Of a DNA stretch of 56,684 nucleotides, positions 21,410 to 30,678 are shown in pieces. The stretch comes from Boseongicola sp. SB0665_bin_10. Its GTDB lineage: Bacteria > Pseudomonadota > Alphaproteobacteria > Rhodobacterales > Rhodobacteraceae. Position 1 is the stretch's first letter, and each line of letters opens with the position of its first letter. The translations under genes were made by a program, and so were the position numbers. The notes below the pieces were generated by a model. It saw only the letters and a program-made list of their open reading frames with translations. It had not been told where the DNA came from and did not search any database. The DNA lies in contig VXSG01000075.1 of assembly GCA_009838075.1 (NCBI GenBank), positions 1 to 56,684 on the forward strand, in the 5' to 3' direction.

Positions 21410-22323
21410 TCCTGATCACCGAGTTCATGGATGAAACGGCCGTGGGGCGGCTGAAAGCGGCGCATCCAACCAGCTATGCCCCCCAGTTGGCAGACCGGCC
21501 CGAGGAGCTGGCCGCACGCGTGGATGGCATCCAGGCGTTGATCGTGCGCAATCGTACCCAGGTCACTGCCGCCCTGCTGGATGCGGCATCCAGGTTGAAA
21601 GTCGTCGGACGGCTGGGCGTGGGACTCGACAACATCGATCTTGACGCCTGCAGCGCGCTGGGTGTCGAGGTGATCCCGGCCGCCGGCGCCAATGCCCTGT
21701 CGGTGGCCGAATACGTGGTTGCGAACGCGCTGGTCTTGCTCAGGGGCGCGTATCAGGCCAATGCGCGCATGTTGGCCGGCGACTGGCCGCGCACGGAGTG
21801 CTCGGGACGCGAGGCCTCGGGGCGGCGGCTGGGGCTGATCGGCTTTGGCGCCAACGGACAGGAGACCGCGCGACTTGCGCGGGCGCTGGGCATGCAGATC
21901 ATGGCCTTCGACCCGATGCTCCCGCGTGAGCACCCCGCATGGCAGGGCACTCAAGCGGCCGGTTTGGACGAAGTCGTGGAGCAGGCGGACGTGATCAGCC
22001 TCCACGTCCCGCTAACAGGCCAAACCCGCCATTTGATCAACGCGGACCGGCTGGCACGGATGAAGACCGGTGCCGTGGTGATCAATGCCGCCCGTGGCGG
22101 CGTGGTGGATGATGCCGCGCTGGCAGAGGCCTTGCATCACGGACAGATCGCGGGCGCAGCGCTTGACGTGTTTGAGACCGAGCCCCTGACACGGGACGCG
22201 GCACGGATCTTTGCAGGAATGCCCAATCTTGTCCTGACGCCGCACATCGCGGGCGTCACCAAGGACAGCAACATCCGTGTCAGCGCCATGATCGCGGATC
22301 ATGTGCTTGACCGGCTCGCATAG
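21406..22323 (+). CDS. D-isomer-type 2-hydroxyacid dehydrogenase, candidate sulfolactate dehydrogenase
   Basis: A 305-residue NAD-dependent dehydrogenase of the SerA/D-lactate family. The Rossmann glycine motif is present in LGLIGFGANGQETARLARALG, the catalytic arginine lies in VINAARGGVVDD, the glutamate in DVFETEPL and the histidine in LTPHIAG. It overlaps the aldehyde dehydrogenase by four bases, so the two steps are likely co-expressed: aldehyde to acid, then 2-hydroxyacid to 2-ketoacid. SlcC-type (S)-sulfolactate dehydrogenases are members of this family, which is why a sulfolactate role is proposed. Other hydroxyacids remain possible. Confidence 0.85.
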   Translation: MILITEFMDETAVGRLKAAHPTSYAPQLADRPEELAARVDGIQALIVRNRTQVTAALLDAASRLKVVGRLGVGLDNIDLDACSALGVEVIPAAGANALSVAEYVVANALVLLRGAYQANARMLAGDWPRTECSGREASGRRLGLIGFGANGQETARLARALGMQIMAFDPMLPREHPAWQGTQAAGLDEVVEQADVISLHVPLTGQTRHLINADRLARMKTGAVVINAARGGVVDDAALAEALHHGQIAGAALDVFETEPLTRDAARIFAGMPNLVLTPHIAGVTKDSNIRVSAMIADHVLDRLA

Positions 22324-22331
22324 GAGGACAG

Positions 22332-22400
22332 ATGCACAAGGAAATGGGAAACCGCTCACCCCTTCCTGGCATCGGCCTGGGCACGGTGCGGCCTGACTGA
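22332..22400 (+). other. 22-codon open frame with strong ribosome site
   Basis: GGAGG at 22323-22327 stands five bases before an ATG at 22332 that opens a 22-codon frame ending in TGA at 22400, immediately after the 2-hydroxyacid dehydrogenase. It reads MHKEMGNRSPLPGIGLGTV and then stops. It may be the stump of a deleted gene, like the aldolase stump upstream, or a genuine small gene. I cannot assign it. Confidence 0.3.
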
Positions 22401-22585
22401 GACTCGATTGGTCAGATTCCCCTGGCTGTGACGAATCCGCCGCGGCGTCGAGCAATGGCAAGTTGCCGAACGCCAGTTCTCCCCGGATTCCCGGGTTGCT
22501 CCCGCGCTGCCAGTTCGTTGCGTCGCGGCTACGATCGCGAGATTGTAAGATTGCGTTCGCCAGAGGGACTTGTCAGGTAGCAGGA

Positions 22586-23638
22586 ATGAACCTGGATCAA
22601 CTGCCCCCCGCATTTGCCGGGCCCTCGGCATGGACCGGCCGCGAGATGCGTGACCGCACCGACTGGATCGTCACGCTGACCGAGGATCAGGTGGACGAGA
22701 TCGAGATCGCGGCCCGGCGTTTTCTTTCCGCAGGTGGCGATCCGGGAGAGATCAAGGCGGAAGAATTCCCTTTGCCACGGCTGTCCGGGCACCTTGCGCA
22801 ACTTCCGAAAACCCTCCTGCATGGCCGCGGCTTCGAGGTGGCAAGGGGCCTGCGGGTCGCTGGCTGCGAACAGCGTCTTGCCGCAACGATTTTCTGCGGC
22901 ATCGGTGCGCATTTGGGCAAGGCGCGTTCGCAAAACGCGCAAGGGCATGTTCTCGGTCACGTGCGCGATCTCGGGGCGAGTCCGGATGACCCGAACAGCC
23001 GGATCTACCAGACCCGTGCACGCCAGACGTTTCATACCGACAGCGCGGACGTCGTGGGGCTTCTTTGCCTGCGCGAAGCTCGAGAAGGGGGCGACAGCCT
23101 TCTTGTGAGCGCGGAGGCAATCTACAACAGGATGCTGGCGGAGCGGCCCGATCTGCTGGCATTGCTCTTTGGTCCCATCGCCACGGATCGGCGGGGCGAG
23201 GTTCCGGAAGGGATGAAGCCCTATACCGAGATTCCGCCCCTGTCCTGGCACGAAGGCCATCTGACGGTCTACTACCAGCGGCAGTACATAGACAGCGCCA
23301 CCAGGTTTCCGGACGCGATGCGCCTGACGCCGGAACATGTCGAGGCGCTGGACATGTTCGACAGGCTGGCAAACGATCGGGATCTTCACCTCTCGATGCG
23401 GCTGCGGCCTGGTGACATGCAGTTCGTCTACAACCATGGCCTGCTTCACGACCGGACTGGCTTTCTGGACTGGCCGGAGCCGCAACGGAGACGGCATCTT
23501 CTGCGGCTATGGCTTAGTGTGCCGGGCGATCGCCCGCTGCCGCCCGTATTCGCCCAGCGCTACGGCTCGATCACGATCGGCGATCGCGGCGGAATCGTGA
23601 CTCCGGAGACAAGACTCCACGCTCCGATCGACGCCTGA
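22586..23638 (+). CDS. TauD/TfdA-family Fe(II)/2-oxoglutarate dioxygenase
   Basis: A 350-residue dioxygenase. The iron facial triad is visible as FHTDSADVVGL (HxD near residue 150) and the distal histidine in FVYNHGLLHDRTGF near 284; the arginine that holds 2-oxoglutarate lies in RRRHLLRLWL. The family oxidises taurine, alkylsulfonates, betaines and related acids. It follows the 2-hydroxyacid dehydrogenase after a 262-base gap, so it may be transcribed separately. In this setting a sulfonate substrate is an attractive guess. The start at 22586 (MNLDQLPPAF) is inferred from protein-like composition; the ribosome site is weak. Confidence 0.8.
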   Translation: MNLDQLPPAFAGPSAWTGREMRDRTDWIVTLTEDQVDEIEIAARRFLSAGGDPGEIKAEEFPLPRLSGHLAQLPKTLLHGRGFEVARGLRVAGCEQRLAATIFCGIGAHLGKARSQNAQGHVLGHVRDLGASPDDPNSRIYQTRARQTFHTDSADVVGLLCLREAREGGDSLLVSAEAIYNRMLAERPDLLALLFGPIATDRRGEVPEGMKPYTEIPPLSWHEGHLTVYYQRQYIDSATRFPDAMRLTPEHVEALDMFDRLANDRDLHLSMRLRPGDMQFVYNHGLLHDRTGFLDWPEPQRRRHLLRLWLSVPGDRPLPPVFAQRYGSITIGDRGGIVTPETRLHAPIDA

Positions 23639-23641
23639 TCT

Positions 23642-24019
23642 TCAGACGCTGCCTGCCTCGTGTTCGCTGCAACTTCGACAGGTGGTGGCCTGGCCATCCT
23701 CCTGGTGGTCGGGCAGAAGCGGCGTTCCGGCGAAACACTCCGTGGTGCGGTCGCTGCGTTGGCTGAACGCCAGGTCCTTCGCCTCGGCCCGGCGGTCCGG
23801 GCCGTCGCCGCGTCGCATCCACGCGATGGCGACGAGATCGATCCGGGCCCCGTCAGACAGATTCGAGATGAAGGACTTCAATTCGGCTTCAACCGGATCC
23901 GATGGCCGATCTTCGAAAGCGGCAGCATCGACGACGTCGTCGTCGAGCGGCGATGCATCGGGATCGGAAGATGCGGTCCTGACATCAAGTCCGCGTGCCT
24001 TGGCGATGATGAAGCACAC
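23642..24019 (-). pseudogene. DUF3775-family protein, apparently frameshifted near its N-terminus
   Basis: From a GTG at 24019 the frame reads VCFIIAKARGLDV, EDRPSDPVEAEL, LVAIAWMRRGDG and CFAGTPLLPDH, the pattern of DUF3775 proteins of unknown function. Family members normally have a strand before this point. The matching residues (LPDIRVPLDR) are present, but in another frame ending at 24020-24030, with an in-frame stop (TGA) just upstream of the GTG. A single missing base would restore one continuous protein. So either this is a decaying gene, a sequencing error, or translation really starts at the GTG. It converges with the dioxygenase gene, with only three bases between the two stop codons. 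Confidence 0.5.
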
Positions 24020-24223
24020 CTGTCAAGCGGCACCCGGATGTCGGGCAGGTCGTTGCCAGGGGTTTGCCGGTCGGGCGTCGAGGATCCGGCCTCCTGCAGT
24101 GCATCCAGGTTGCCAAGCATCCGGGCGCTTGAGAATGCTTCGGTTCAGGAATGGTCACGCAAGGCGAATGTTGCGGTGCGCCCATGCCCGCCGGAGCGGT
24201 CAATTCCGTGCCGCAGCCGTGCG

Positions 24224-24493
24224 TCAGCGGCGGAGGCCAAGTCGCTGGATGAGGTCCTGGTAGCGCGGTTCGTTCTTGCGCTTCACGTAGTCCAGGAGCT
24301 TTCGGCGCTGCGCGACAAGTTTCAGGAGGCCGCGGCGCGAATGGTTGTCCTTCTTGTGGGTCTTGAAATGCTCGGTCAGCGTAGTGATCCGGGACGACAG
24401 GATGGCCACCTGAACCTCGGGCGATCCGGTGTCGCCCTCCCTCGTGCCATATTCCTTGATGACACGTGCCTTCTCTTCAGCGGTGATCGACAT
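24224..24493 (-). CDS. rpsO: 30S ribosomal protein S15
   Basis: An 89-residue S15 with the full family sequence, including [17 protein letters not shown], the [12 protein letters not shown] helix and [13 protein letters not shown]. It binds the central domain of 16S rRNA early in small-subunit assembly. In most bacteria pnp follows directly; here a DUF3775 gene and a 7-kb plus-strand block intervene before pnp on the same strand. Confidence 0.98.
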   Translation of the reverse strand: MSITAEEKARVIKEYGTREGDTGSPEVQVAILSSRITTLTEHFKTHKKDNHSRRGLLKLVAQRRKLLDYVKRKNEPRYQDLIQRLGLRR

Positions 24494-24688
24494 CGGGGTC
24501 TCCTTTTCGGGTCATGGCGCAAGCCGGGATGTCGTCCAGCAGGGCCCGTGGAGGTCGGATGCGCGCATATAGTCAGCACCACGGCGGATGAAAAGGGCTT
24601 TCTGCGCAACTATTGCGGAGCCGTCCTGGATTCGGGGGCGCGTCAAGCCGCACCGCGAGGGATCGAATTGCCGCGAAGCCCGCGATCC

Positions 24689-25213
24689 TCAACCGGCAAG
24701 TTCGCGCCATGGCGAGGGTCGTGACCGGTAGGAGACATAGAGCGGATGCCGGGGGTGCCCTGAACTGGTCATGCCAAGGGCAAGCAAGGGCTTCGACGAC
24801 GCGAGCAGGAGTTCGAGCACCGACTGTCCCTGCCCGCGATGCGCGCCGTGAATGCCCCAGGCGCAAAGGACGTCGTCGGCCCAGTCAACGGCGGCAAGAA
24901 TCTGCGCCCTGTTGTCCCGTCCTTCGGGCGCAGGTGCGCGCTTGAGCCGCGACGGGTCGGTTTCGCGCAGGGCAAACAGGTTGCAGGCCCGGAACCCGCC
25001 GTAGCCAAGCACGCGGGCGCGCCGCTCGCAACGCTCGATGGTGGGGTCGTTCGCAAGCTCGGTTGCAGTTGACGGATTCAGCATGATGTAGAGAAGACGG
25101 CGGTCGTCGTGGTTCCAGATGCGCGTCAGCGAATAGCGGTACCTCTTGCACGGCGAATAGACCGCTTCGCTGACCCGTTGTCCGTCGTCGTGGCGACGCG
25201 TCAGGAGAATCAT
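24689..25213 (-). CDS. DUF1643 domain protein
   Basis: A 174-residue protein with the DUF1643 pattern: [53 protein letters not shown] and the later [10 protein letters not shown]. The family is common in alphaproteobacteria and has no established function. The gene overlaps the truB end by four bases (ATGA), so it is co-transcribed and probably translationally coupled with truB, upstream of rpsO. Confidence 0.85.
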   Translation of the reverse strand: MILLTRRHDDGQRVSEAVYSPCKRYRYSLTRIWNHDDRRLLYIMLNPSTATELANDPTIERCERRARVLGYGGFRACNLFALRETDPSRLKRAPAPEGRDNRAQILAAVDWADDVLCAWGIHGAHRGQGQSVLELLLASSKPLLALGMTSSGHPRHPLYVSYRSRPSPWRELAG

Positions 25214-26115
25214 GGCCGGAACACCCGGTCAGGATGAAACTCGCCCGACAGGTAGGTGCCGATGGCAACCGGATTTCCTCGATGTGCCGCCCAGCACCTT
25301 TCCCCGAAAGCGGCACCGGAGGCGACGACCGGTCCGGGACTGCCGTTGCGGATGCGGGCAACCGCTTCCTCCGAGACCTGGACCTGCGCCAGATTCGCGA
25401 GGCCGGTTTCGAGCGGAAGGATCAACTCGTCAATCTCCGGGGTCCGGGCCAGCGCCTCGATCCGGTCGAACGCGACCGCGTGGTTGACATGAAAGGGTCC
25501 GGACCACGTGCGGCGCAGCCGGACAACGCAAGCCTCGGTGCCGAGCGCGTGTCCGAGATCGCGCGCGACCGAGCGTACATAGGTTCCCTTGCCGCAAACC
25601 ATTTCGAGGGTGGCATGGTCGGGATCCGGCCGTTCGACGAGGCGGAGGCTTTCGACATGGACGGGTCTTGGCGCGACCTGCACGTCCTCGCCGGCCCTGG
25701 CCCGGTCATACGCGCGTTTCCCGTCAATCTTGATTGCGGAATACGCGGGCGGAACCTGCTCGATGTCGCCTTCAAGCGCCGCCAGCGCGGCCTGCAAGGC
25801 TTCGTCGCCGGGTCGCACGTCAGAGGTGGCGATGACTTCGCCTTCCGCGTCATCAGTGTCGGTCGCCTGGCCGAGGCGTATCGTGAACTCGTAGCCCTTT
25901 GAAGCGTCGGTGACGTAGGGAACGGTTTTCGTGGCTTCGCCGAGAGCCACGGCGAGCAGGCCGGAGGCCGCCGGGTCAAGCGTGCCCGCGTGACCTGCTT
26001 TCCTTGCATCGAGCGCCCATCTGGTCTTGTTGACCACTGCCGTCGATGTCGGTCCGGGCGGCTTGTCCACCGGAAGCCAGCCGGAGATGTCGCGCCCCCT
26101 CTTCCTCCGTGCCAT
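25210..26115 (-). CDS. truB: tRNA pseudouridine(55) synthase
   Basis: TruB makes pseudouridine 55 in the T-loop of nearly all tRNAs. The 301-residue product shows [19 protein letters not shown], the catalytic aspartate motif in [43 protein letters not shown] and [15 protein letters not shown]. It lies in the conserved rbfA-truB-rpsO neighbourhood, with a glycosidase-like gene between rbfA and truB. Confidence 0.96.
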   Translation of the reverse strand: MARRKRGRDISGWLPVDKPPGPTSTAVVNKTRWALDARKAGHAGTLDPAASGLLAVALGEATKTVPYVTDASKGYEFTIRLGQATDTDDAEGEVIATSDVRPGDEALQAALAALEGDIEQVPPAYSAIKIDGKRAYDRARAGEDVQVAPRPVHVESLRLVERPDPDHATLEMVCGKGTYVRSVARDLGHALGTEACVVRLRRTWSGPFHVNHAVAFDRIEALARTPEIDELILPLETGLANLAQVQVSEEAVARIRNGSPGPVVASGAAFGERCWAAHRGNPVAIGTYLSGEFHPDRVFRP

Positions 26116-26300
26116 CTGGATTCCTTTCAGAGAGGGCAGGGTGCTAGCCCCGAAGGAGCACGGCTGTCAATGTAAACGACATGCGGCGAAGGCATGTCCG
26201 CGCGCCGCGTCGGGTGGACTTGCCGAGCCGCCCGCACGGGTGCGGAATGACGGTTGTTCCCTTGCGAAGGAAGCTCCTGGCGACCCCGTTGCGGCGGCGG

Positions 26301-27032
26301 CTACCTCACGACGCCCAGGATCGGGCCCATGGGCAAGCCGAAGTCGTGGCGCCCGATCATTGGCGCGTACAGGCGGGAGACCTTGCCGTCGAGAAAGAGT
26401 GCTTCAGGGGTCTTGAACACGTCACGGAACAGTCGGGCAAAGCGGTGAAAATTGACGGGCGCGTCCGAGATCGCGGTCACGATGCGCCCGGCTTGCGTCA
26501 CCCCGATTCCGTTGCGGATGAATCGGGACGGCGAGTTGGCAAGGAAGCGGGGATGAAGCTCCCCGTCGATGACCAGCAGCGGGCCGGACTGTGTGGCGAA
26601 TTTGCAGGAGGGCCCGGACCGCACAAAGCTGTGGGATTCGACAATGTCTGCAGTGCCGTCACCCAGGCAGAGAACGCCGTTTGGAAGGAGCCCGAAGTTG
26701 CCGGGTCCGTCACTGGTGACGACTGGCGCGAGTTCCATCCCGTCCTCGACATACAGTCCGACCGGGTTCCGGTTCGGGTGATACATGCCGCCATTCATGG
26801 CAAGGACCAGCTGGCGGCCTTGGGTTCCAACATGTGCCGCAACGTCGACAAAACTGCCGAAAGGCCTGCCGGCAGCGTCTTTCAGGAACAGCCGGACGTC
26901 CTCCTCCGCCGGGTCGATCTCGCAGGCCGTGAACGGCACGTTCTCGAAGGCCAGGCTCCAGCATTCTGCGGCGAGGGCGCCCGTGCCCAGCGCGACGTTA
27001 GTCAGCGTCAAGATCGCGGCGAACGTTTTCAT
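26301..27032 (-). CDS. phosphodiester-glycosidase-like (DUF2233) exported protein
   Basis: A 243-residue protein with an N-terminal signal peptide ([22 protein letters not shown]). Its NAGPA/DUF2233-type core includes LVLAMNGGMYHPNRNPVGLYVEDG, LLVIDGELHPRF, RNGIGVTQAGRIVTAISD and LFLDGKVSRLYAP. The human relative uncovers mannose-6-phosphate; bacterial members are thought to act on cell-surface sugars. The start at 27032 was chosen for the signal peptide and overlaps the end of rbfA by 35 bases, so it is co-transcribed with rbfA. Confidence 0.8.
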   Translation of the reverse strand: MKTFAAILTLTNVALGTGALAAECWSLAFENVPFTACEIDPAEEDVRLFLKDAAGRPFGSFVDVAAHVGTQGRQLVLAMNGGMYHPNRNPVGLYVEDGMELAPVVTSDGPGNFGLLPNGVLCLGDGTADIVESHSFVRSGPSCKFATQSGPLLVIDGELHPRFLANSPSRFIRNGIGVTQAGRIVTAISDAPVNFHRFARLFRDVFKTPEALFLDGKVSRLYAPMIGRHDFGLPMGPILGVVR

Positions 27033-27405
27033 TTGCGAACATGGCACGAGTGTCGTCAAGACGGTCGAAAGTCTCGTCAATGCGGAACCGGATTTCCGGC
27101 GAGAACTTGAGCTGGAGGCCCTTGCAGACGATGCGCCTGATGTCGGAGCGATTGCGACGCAGGGCGTCCAGCGCCTCGTCCCGGTTGCTTCCGCCCAAGG
27201 GCAGTATGTATGCGGTCGCCACCTTGAGATCCGGAGAACAGGTGACTTCGCCCACGGTGATCGACATGGAATTGAGTTCCGGGTCGTGGACCGCGTCCTG
27301 GATCAGGACGTCCGAGAGACGTCGCCGGATCAGTTCCGCGACTCGAAGCTGGCGTTGGGAGGGACCTGGGCCGTCATGAAGGCGGGAACGCGGCATGTCC
27401 CGCAT
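26998..27405 (-). CDS. rbfA: 30S ribosome-binding factor A
   Basis: RbfA is a KH-fold assembly factor that binds immature 30S subunits. The 135-residue product shows [19 protein letters not shown] at the N-terminus, [19 protein letters not shown] in the core and the C-terminal [15 protein letters not shown]. Its end overlaps the glycosidase-like gene by 35 bases. The start is 59 bases from the divergent dapB start, so their control regions are shared. Confidence 0.94.
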   Translation of the reverse strand: MRDMPRSRLHDGPGPSQRQLRVAELIRRRLSDVLIQDAVHDPELNSMSITVGEVTCSPDLKVATAYILPLGGSNRDEALDALRRNRSDIRRIVCKGLQLKFSPEIRFRIDETFDRLDDTRAMFANENVRRDLDAD

Positions 27406-27464
27406 CTAAGTGCTGGCGAGCCGGTGGGCAAGCGCGTAAGGAAGTCGGGAACGGGAGGTGGGAC

Positions 27465-28277
27465 ATGACGGAACTGCCAGGTGCTGTCATTGCCGGCGTT
27501 TCAGGCCGGATGGGCCAGATGGTTCTTGGGGAGGTGCTTGACTCGGGCACGCTGAGCTTGATCGGGGCCACCGAACGGCCCGGGCATGACTGGGTCGGGG
27601 TCGATCTGGGGGAAGCCATGGGAAAGTCCGCCCTCGGCGTGACCGTCACCGACGATCCAATCGATGCGGTCGTGAACGCCCGGGTGGTGATCGACTTTAC
27701 AACGCCTGAGGCGACGGTCGCCCTTTCCGGACTCGCGGCACAGGCCCGATGCGTCCACGTGATCGGCACGACGGGCCTTACGGAGGACGACCTGAAGAGG
27801 ATCGACGCGGCGGCCAAGCACGCAACCGTCATTCGCGCAGGCAACATGAGCCTTGGCGTGAATCTCCTTGCGCAACTTACGCGCAAGGTGGCTGCGGCAC
27901 TCGACGAGGACTTCGATATCGAGATTGTCGAGGCGCATCACAGGCACAAGGTGGACGCGCCTTCCGGCACGGCGCTCATGCTGGGCGAGGCCGCGGCGGA
28001 TGGCCGTGGCGTCTCCTTGCAAAGCGTTGCCGATCGGGGGCGCGACGGCATGACCGGCGCCCGGCAAAGGGGAAGCATCGGTTTCGCCGCATTGCGGGGC
28101 GGCGACGTGGTGGGCGAGCATGACGTGATATTTGCCGCGGACGGCGAGCGCATCGTTCTGCGTCATGTTTCGACCGACCGCCGCATATATTCCCGGGGCG
28201 CGCTCAGGGCAGCCGCCTGGGGTCTCGAACAATCGCCCGGAATCTACGACATGCTGGATGTGCTCGGGCTCAAGTGA
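27465..28277 (+). CDS. dapB: 4-hydroxy-tetrahydrodipicolinate reductase
   Basis: DapB reduces hydroxy-tetrahydrodipicolinate in lysine and diaminopimelate synthesis. The 270-residue product has the dinucleotide motif [13 protein letters not shown], the [12 protein letters not shown] segment, the signature [16 protein letters not shown] with the catalytic histidine pair and lysine, and the [18 protein letters not shown] motif. The ATG at 27465 has an upstream GGGAGGTGGGAC ribosome site. A hairpin follows at 28305-28325. Confidence 0.96.
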   Translation: MTELPGAVIAGVSGRMGQMVLGEVLDSGTLSLIGATERPGHDWVGVDLGEAMGKSALGVTVTDDPIDAVVNARVVIDFTTPEATVALSGLAAQARCVHVIGTTGLTEDDLKRIDAAAKHATVIRAGNMSLGVNLLAQLTRKVAAALDEDFDIEIVEAHHRHKVDAPSGTALMLGEAAADGRGVSLQSVADRGRDGMTGARQRGSIGFAALRGGDVVGEHDVIFAADGERIVLRHVSTDRRIYSRGALRAAAWGLEQSPGIYDMLDVLGLK

Positions 28278-28304
28278 TCCGGGCGGGCAGGGCGCCGTAA
28301 ATGC

Positions 28305-28325
28305 GCATCCCGGGAGCCGGGATGC
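28305..28325 (+). terminator. hairpin after dapB
   Basis: A perfect 9-bp stem (GCATCCCGG/CCGGGATGC) with a 3-base loop (GAG), beginning 27 bases after the dapB stop. There is no T-run, so termination strength is uncertain. Confidence 0.5.
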
Positions 28326-28421
28326 ACAAATGGACGTGACGGCGTTCCGGAACGGGCATGAGAGACGATGTTGCCTCTCTGTCCTTTGGCGGCGAATTCG
28401 GGGTTCGGCTGGGAGCAGCGC

Positions 28422-29918
28422 ATGAATTCAAGTGGCTATTGGCTCGGGATCGACCTGGGCACCTCCGGCGTCAAGGCGCTCCTGATGGGTGCCGACCAGG
28501 AAACCGTCGCATCGAGCCATGCGGAGCTTGAGGTGTCCCGTCCCAAGCCTGGCTGGTCCGAACAGGATCCCGGCCACTGGTGGAAAGCGGTCAAGGAGAC
28601 CCTTGACGAATTGGCCAGCGCACATGGGCAAGAGATCGCGCAGGTGCGCGGCATCGGTCTTTCGGGGCAAATGCACGGCGCGACGCTTCTCGATGCGAGT
28701 GATCGAGTGCTGCGACCCTGCATTCTGTGGAATGACGGGCGATCCGAGGCGGAATGCAGCACGCTGGACGCACGCGCCGACTTTTCAGGCATCGGCGGCA
28801 ACCTGGTCATGCCGGGATTCACCGCGCCCAAGCTCGAATGGGTGCGGCATCATGAGCCGGATGTCTTCGAAAGGGTGGCGAAGGTGCTGCTGCCCAAGGA
28901 CTACGTACGGCTGTGCCTTGCGGGAGAGCATCTTTCGGACATGTCCGACAGCGCGGGAACGCTCTGGATGGACGTGGGCGGTCGCTGCTGGTCAAGCGAG
29001 CTGCTGGATGCGACGGGACTTTCGAAAGGTCACATGCCGGGCCTGGTCGAGGGTTCGGACCCGGCGGGCCGATTGAGGCTTGAACTGGCGGACCGATGGG
29101 GCATGGCGGCTCCGCCCGTGATTGCCGGTGGCGGGGGCGACAACGCGACTTCGGCAGCTGGCGTCGGTGCGGTTTCGCCGGGATCGGGATTCGTTTCGCT
29201 TGGTACGTCTGGCGTCCTGTTTGTCGCCACCGACGGGTTTGCCCCCAACACGGACGCTGCCGTTCACGCGTTCTGTCACGCAGTTCCGGGCACCTGGCAC
29301 CAGATGGGCGTGATCCTTTCGGCGACTGACACGCTCAATTGGCTGGGTCGTGCAACCGGGCGCAAGCCCGCTGACTTGGTTGCAGGGATCGACCCGGCGC
29401 AACCTGCAGGCGAGCCGCTCACGTTTCTGCCGTATCTTTCTGGAGAGCGAACGCCGCACAACGATGCCGGTGTGCGCGGCGTTCTGGCCGGAATGAGCCA
29501 GGCCACGGAAGTCGACGATCTGGTGCGTGCCGCAATGGAAGGCGTGGCCTATGCATTTGTCGATTGTGTCGAAGCGCTGCGTTCGGCTGGCACTGTTCCG
29601 GATCTTGTCCATGCCATCGGCGGCGGTGCACGATCCCTGTCCTGGGTCCAGATGATCGCCAACGCTTGCGGATTGCCGCTCTCCATTCCGGCTGCCGGCG
29701 AATCTGGTGCCGCCTTTGGCGCCGCGCGCCTGGGCATGGCGGCGTCCGAAGGCGGTGATCCGCAGGACGTCTGTGCGCCGGTCTGCATCGAGAGCACGAT
29801 CGACCCGGATCCCCGCATGGCGGACTATCATGCGGAGAACCTGGCGCGATACCGCGCGCTCTATGCGGGAACCCGGGCGGTGATGTCCGGACCGGTCATG
29901 CCGCAACGCAGCAATTGA
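28422..29918 (+). CDS. xylB: xylulokinase-type FGGY sugar kinase
   Basis: A 498-residue FGGY kinase. The phosphate-binding motif is GIDLGTSGVKALLM at the N-terminus; GLSGQMHGATLL, PCILWNDGRSEAEC and FTAPKLEWVRHHEPDVF fit xylulokinase closely; SLGTSGVLFVATDG and the C-terminal IGGGARSLSWVQMIAN carry the second ATP-site motifs. It phosphorylates D-xylulose to the pentose-phosphate intermediate. The ATG at 28422 was chosen over the open upstream frame. No xylose isomerase or sugar transporter is adjacent, so its natural substrate supply is unclear. Confidence 0.88.
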   Translation: MNSSGYWLGIDLGTSGVKALLMGADQETVASSHAELEVSRPKPGWSEQDPGHWWKAVKETLDELASAHGQEIAQVRGIGLSGQMHGATLLDASDRVLRPCILWNDGRSEAECSTLDARADFSGIGGNLVMPGFTAPKLEWVRHHEPDVFERVAKVLLPKDYVRLCLAGEHLSDMSDSAGTLWMDVGGRCWSSELLDATGLSKGHMPGLVEGSDPAGRLRLELADRWGMAAPPVIAGGGGDNATSAAGVGAVSPGSGFVSLGTSGVLFVATDGFAPNTDAAVHAFCHAVPGTWHQMGVILSATDTLNWLGRATGRKPADLVAGIDPAQPAGEPLTFLPYLSGERTPHNDAGVRGVLAGMSQATEVDDLVRAAMEGVAYAFVDCVEALRSAGTVPDLVHAIGGGARSLSWVQMIANACGLPLSIPAAGESGAAFGAARLGMAASEGGDPQDVCAPVCIESTIDPDPRMADYHAENLARYRALYAGTRAVMSGPVMPQRSN

Positions 29919-29973
29919 CTTTGCCCGGGTGCGAGGGCAGAACCGCAGCGGTGCCATCGAGGGGATTCCATTC

Positions 29974-30678
29974 ATGAAGAAGATCTTTGCGAACGCGACC
30001 GAAGCGCTCGACGGGCTCTTGCGCGACGACATGCTGATTGCCGCGGGAGGGTTCGGCCTTTGCGGAATTCCCGAACTCCTGCTGCAGGCAATTCAGGACA
30101 GCGGCGTCAAGGGACTCACGTTTGCGTCAAACAATGCCGGTGTCGACAATTTCGGCATCGGGATCCTGCTGGAGACCAGGCAGGTCAGCAAGATGATGAG
30201 TTCCTATGTCGGCGAAAACGACGAGTTCATGCGGCAATACCTGTCAGGAGAGCTTGAGATCGAATTCAATCCCCAAGGCACCCTCGCCGAGCGGATGCGC
30301 GCTGGTGGCTGCGGCATCCCCGGCTTCTACACGAGAACCGGTGTCGGCACGCAGGTCGCCGATGGCAAGGAGCACAAGGATTTCGGCGGCGAAACCTATA
30401 TCCTTGAGAGAGGCATTTTCGCCGATCTCTCCATCGTGAAGGCCTGGAAGGCAGACGAGACGGGGAACGCGACCTTCCGGAAGACCGCGCGCAATTTCAA
30501 TCCGCCCGCCGCCATGTGCGGGAAGGTTTGCGTGATGGAGGTCGAGGAGATCGTGCCCACGGGCAGCCTGGATCCCGACCACATCCATTTGCCCGGAATT
30601 TACGTGCACCGGCTGATCCAGGGAGAGCACGAGAAGCGGATCGAGCAGCGCACGGTGCGGAAGAAGGAGACTGCGTGA
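29974..30678 (+). CDS. scoA: 3-oxoacid CoA-transferase subunit A
   Basis: The alpha subunit of succinyl-CoA:3-ketoacid (acetoacetate) CoA-transferase, 234 residues. It has GGFGLCGIPELLLQAI, the glycine-rich stretch of the family, FASNNAGVDNFGIGILLE and GCGIPGFYTRTGVGT. With the B subunit it activates acetoacetate for breakdown to acetyl-CoA, which links it functionally to the polyhydroxybutyrate genes 12 kb away. The start at 29974 (MKKIFANATEALDG) fits the family. It overlaps scoB by one base (TGATG). Confidence 0.94.
   Translation: MKKIFANATEALDGLLRDDMLIAAGGFGLCGIPELLLQAIQDSGVKGLTFASNNAGVDNFGIGILLETRQVSKMMSSYVGENDEFMRQYLSGELEIEFNPQGTLAERMRAGGCGIPGFYTRTGVGTQVADGKEHKDFGGETYILERGIFADLSIVKAWKADETGNATFRKTARNFNPPAAMCGKVCVMEVEEIVPTGSLDPDHIHLPGIYVHRLIQGEHEKRIEQRTVRKKETA

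Noticed and set aside
28368-28421. Upstream extension of the xylulokinase frame
   Set aside because: The FGGY family begins at the phosphate motif shortly after ATG 28422; the extension has no conservation-like features.
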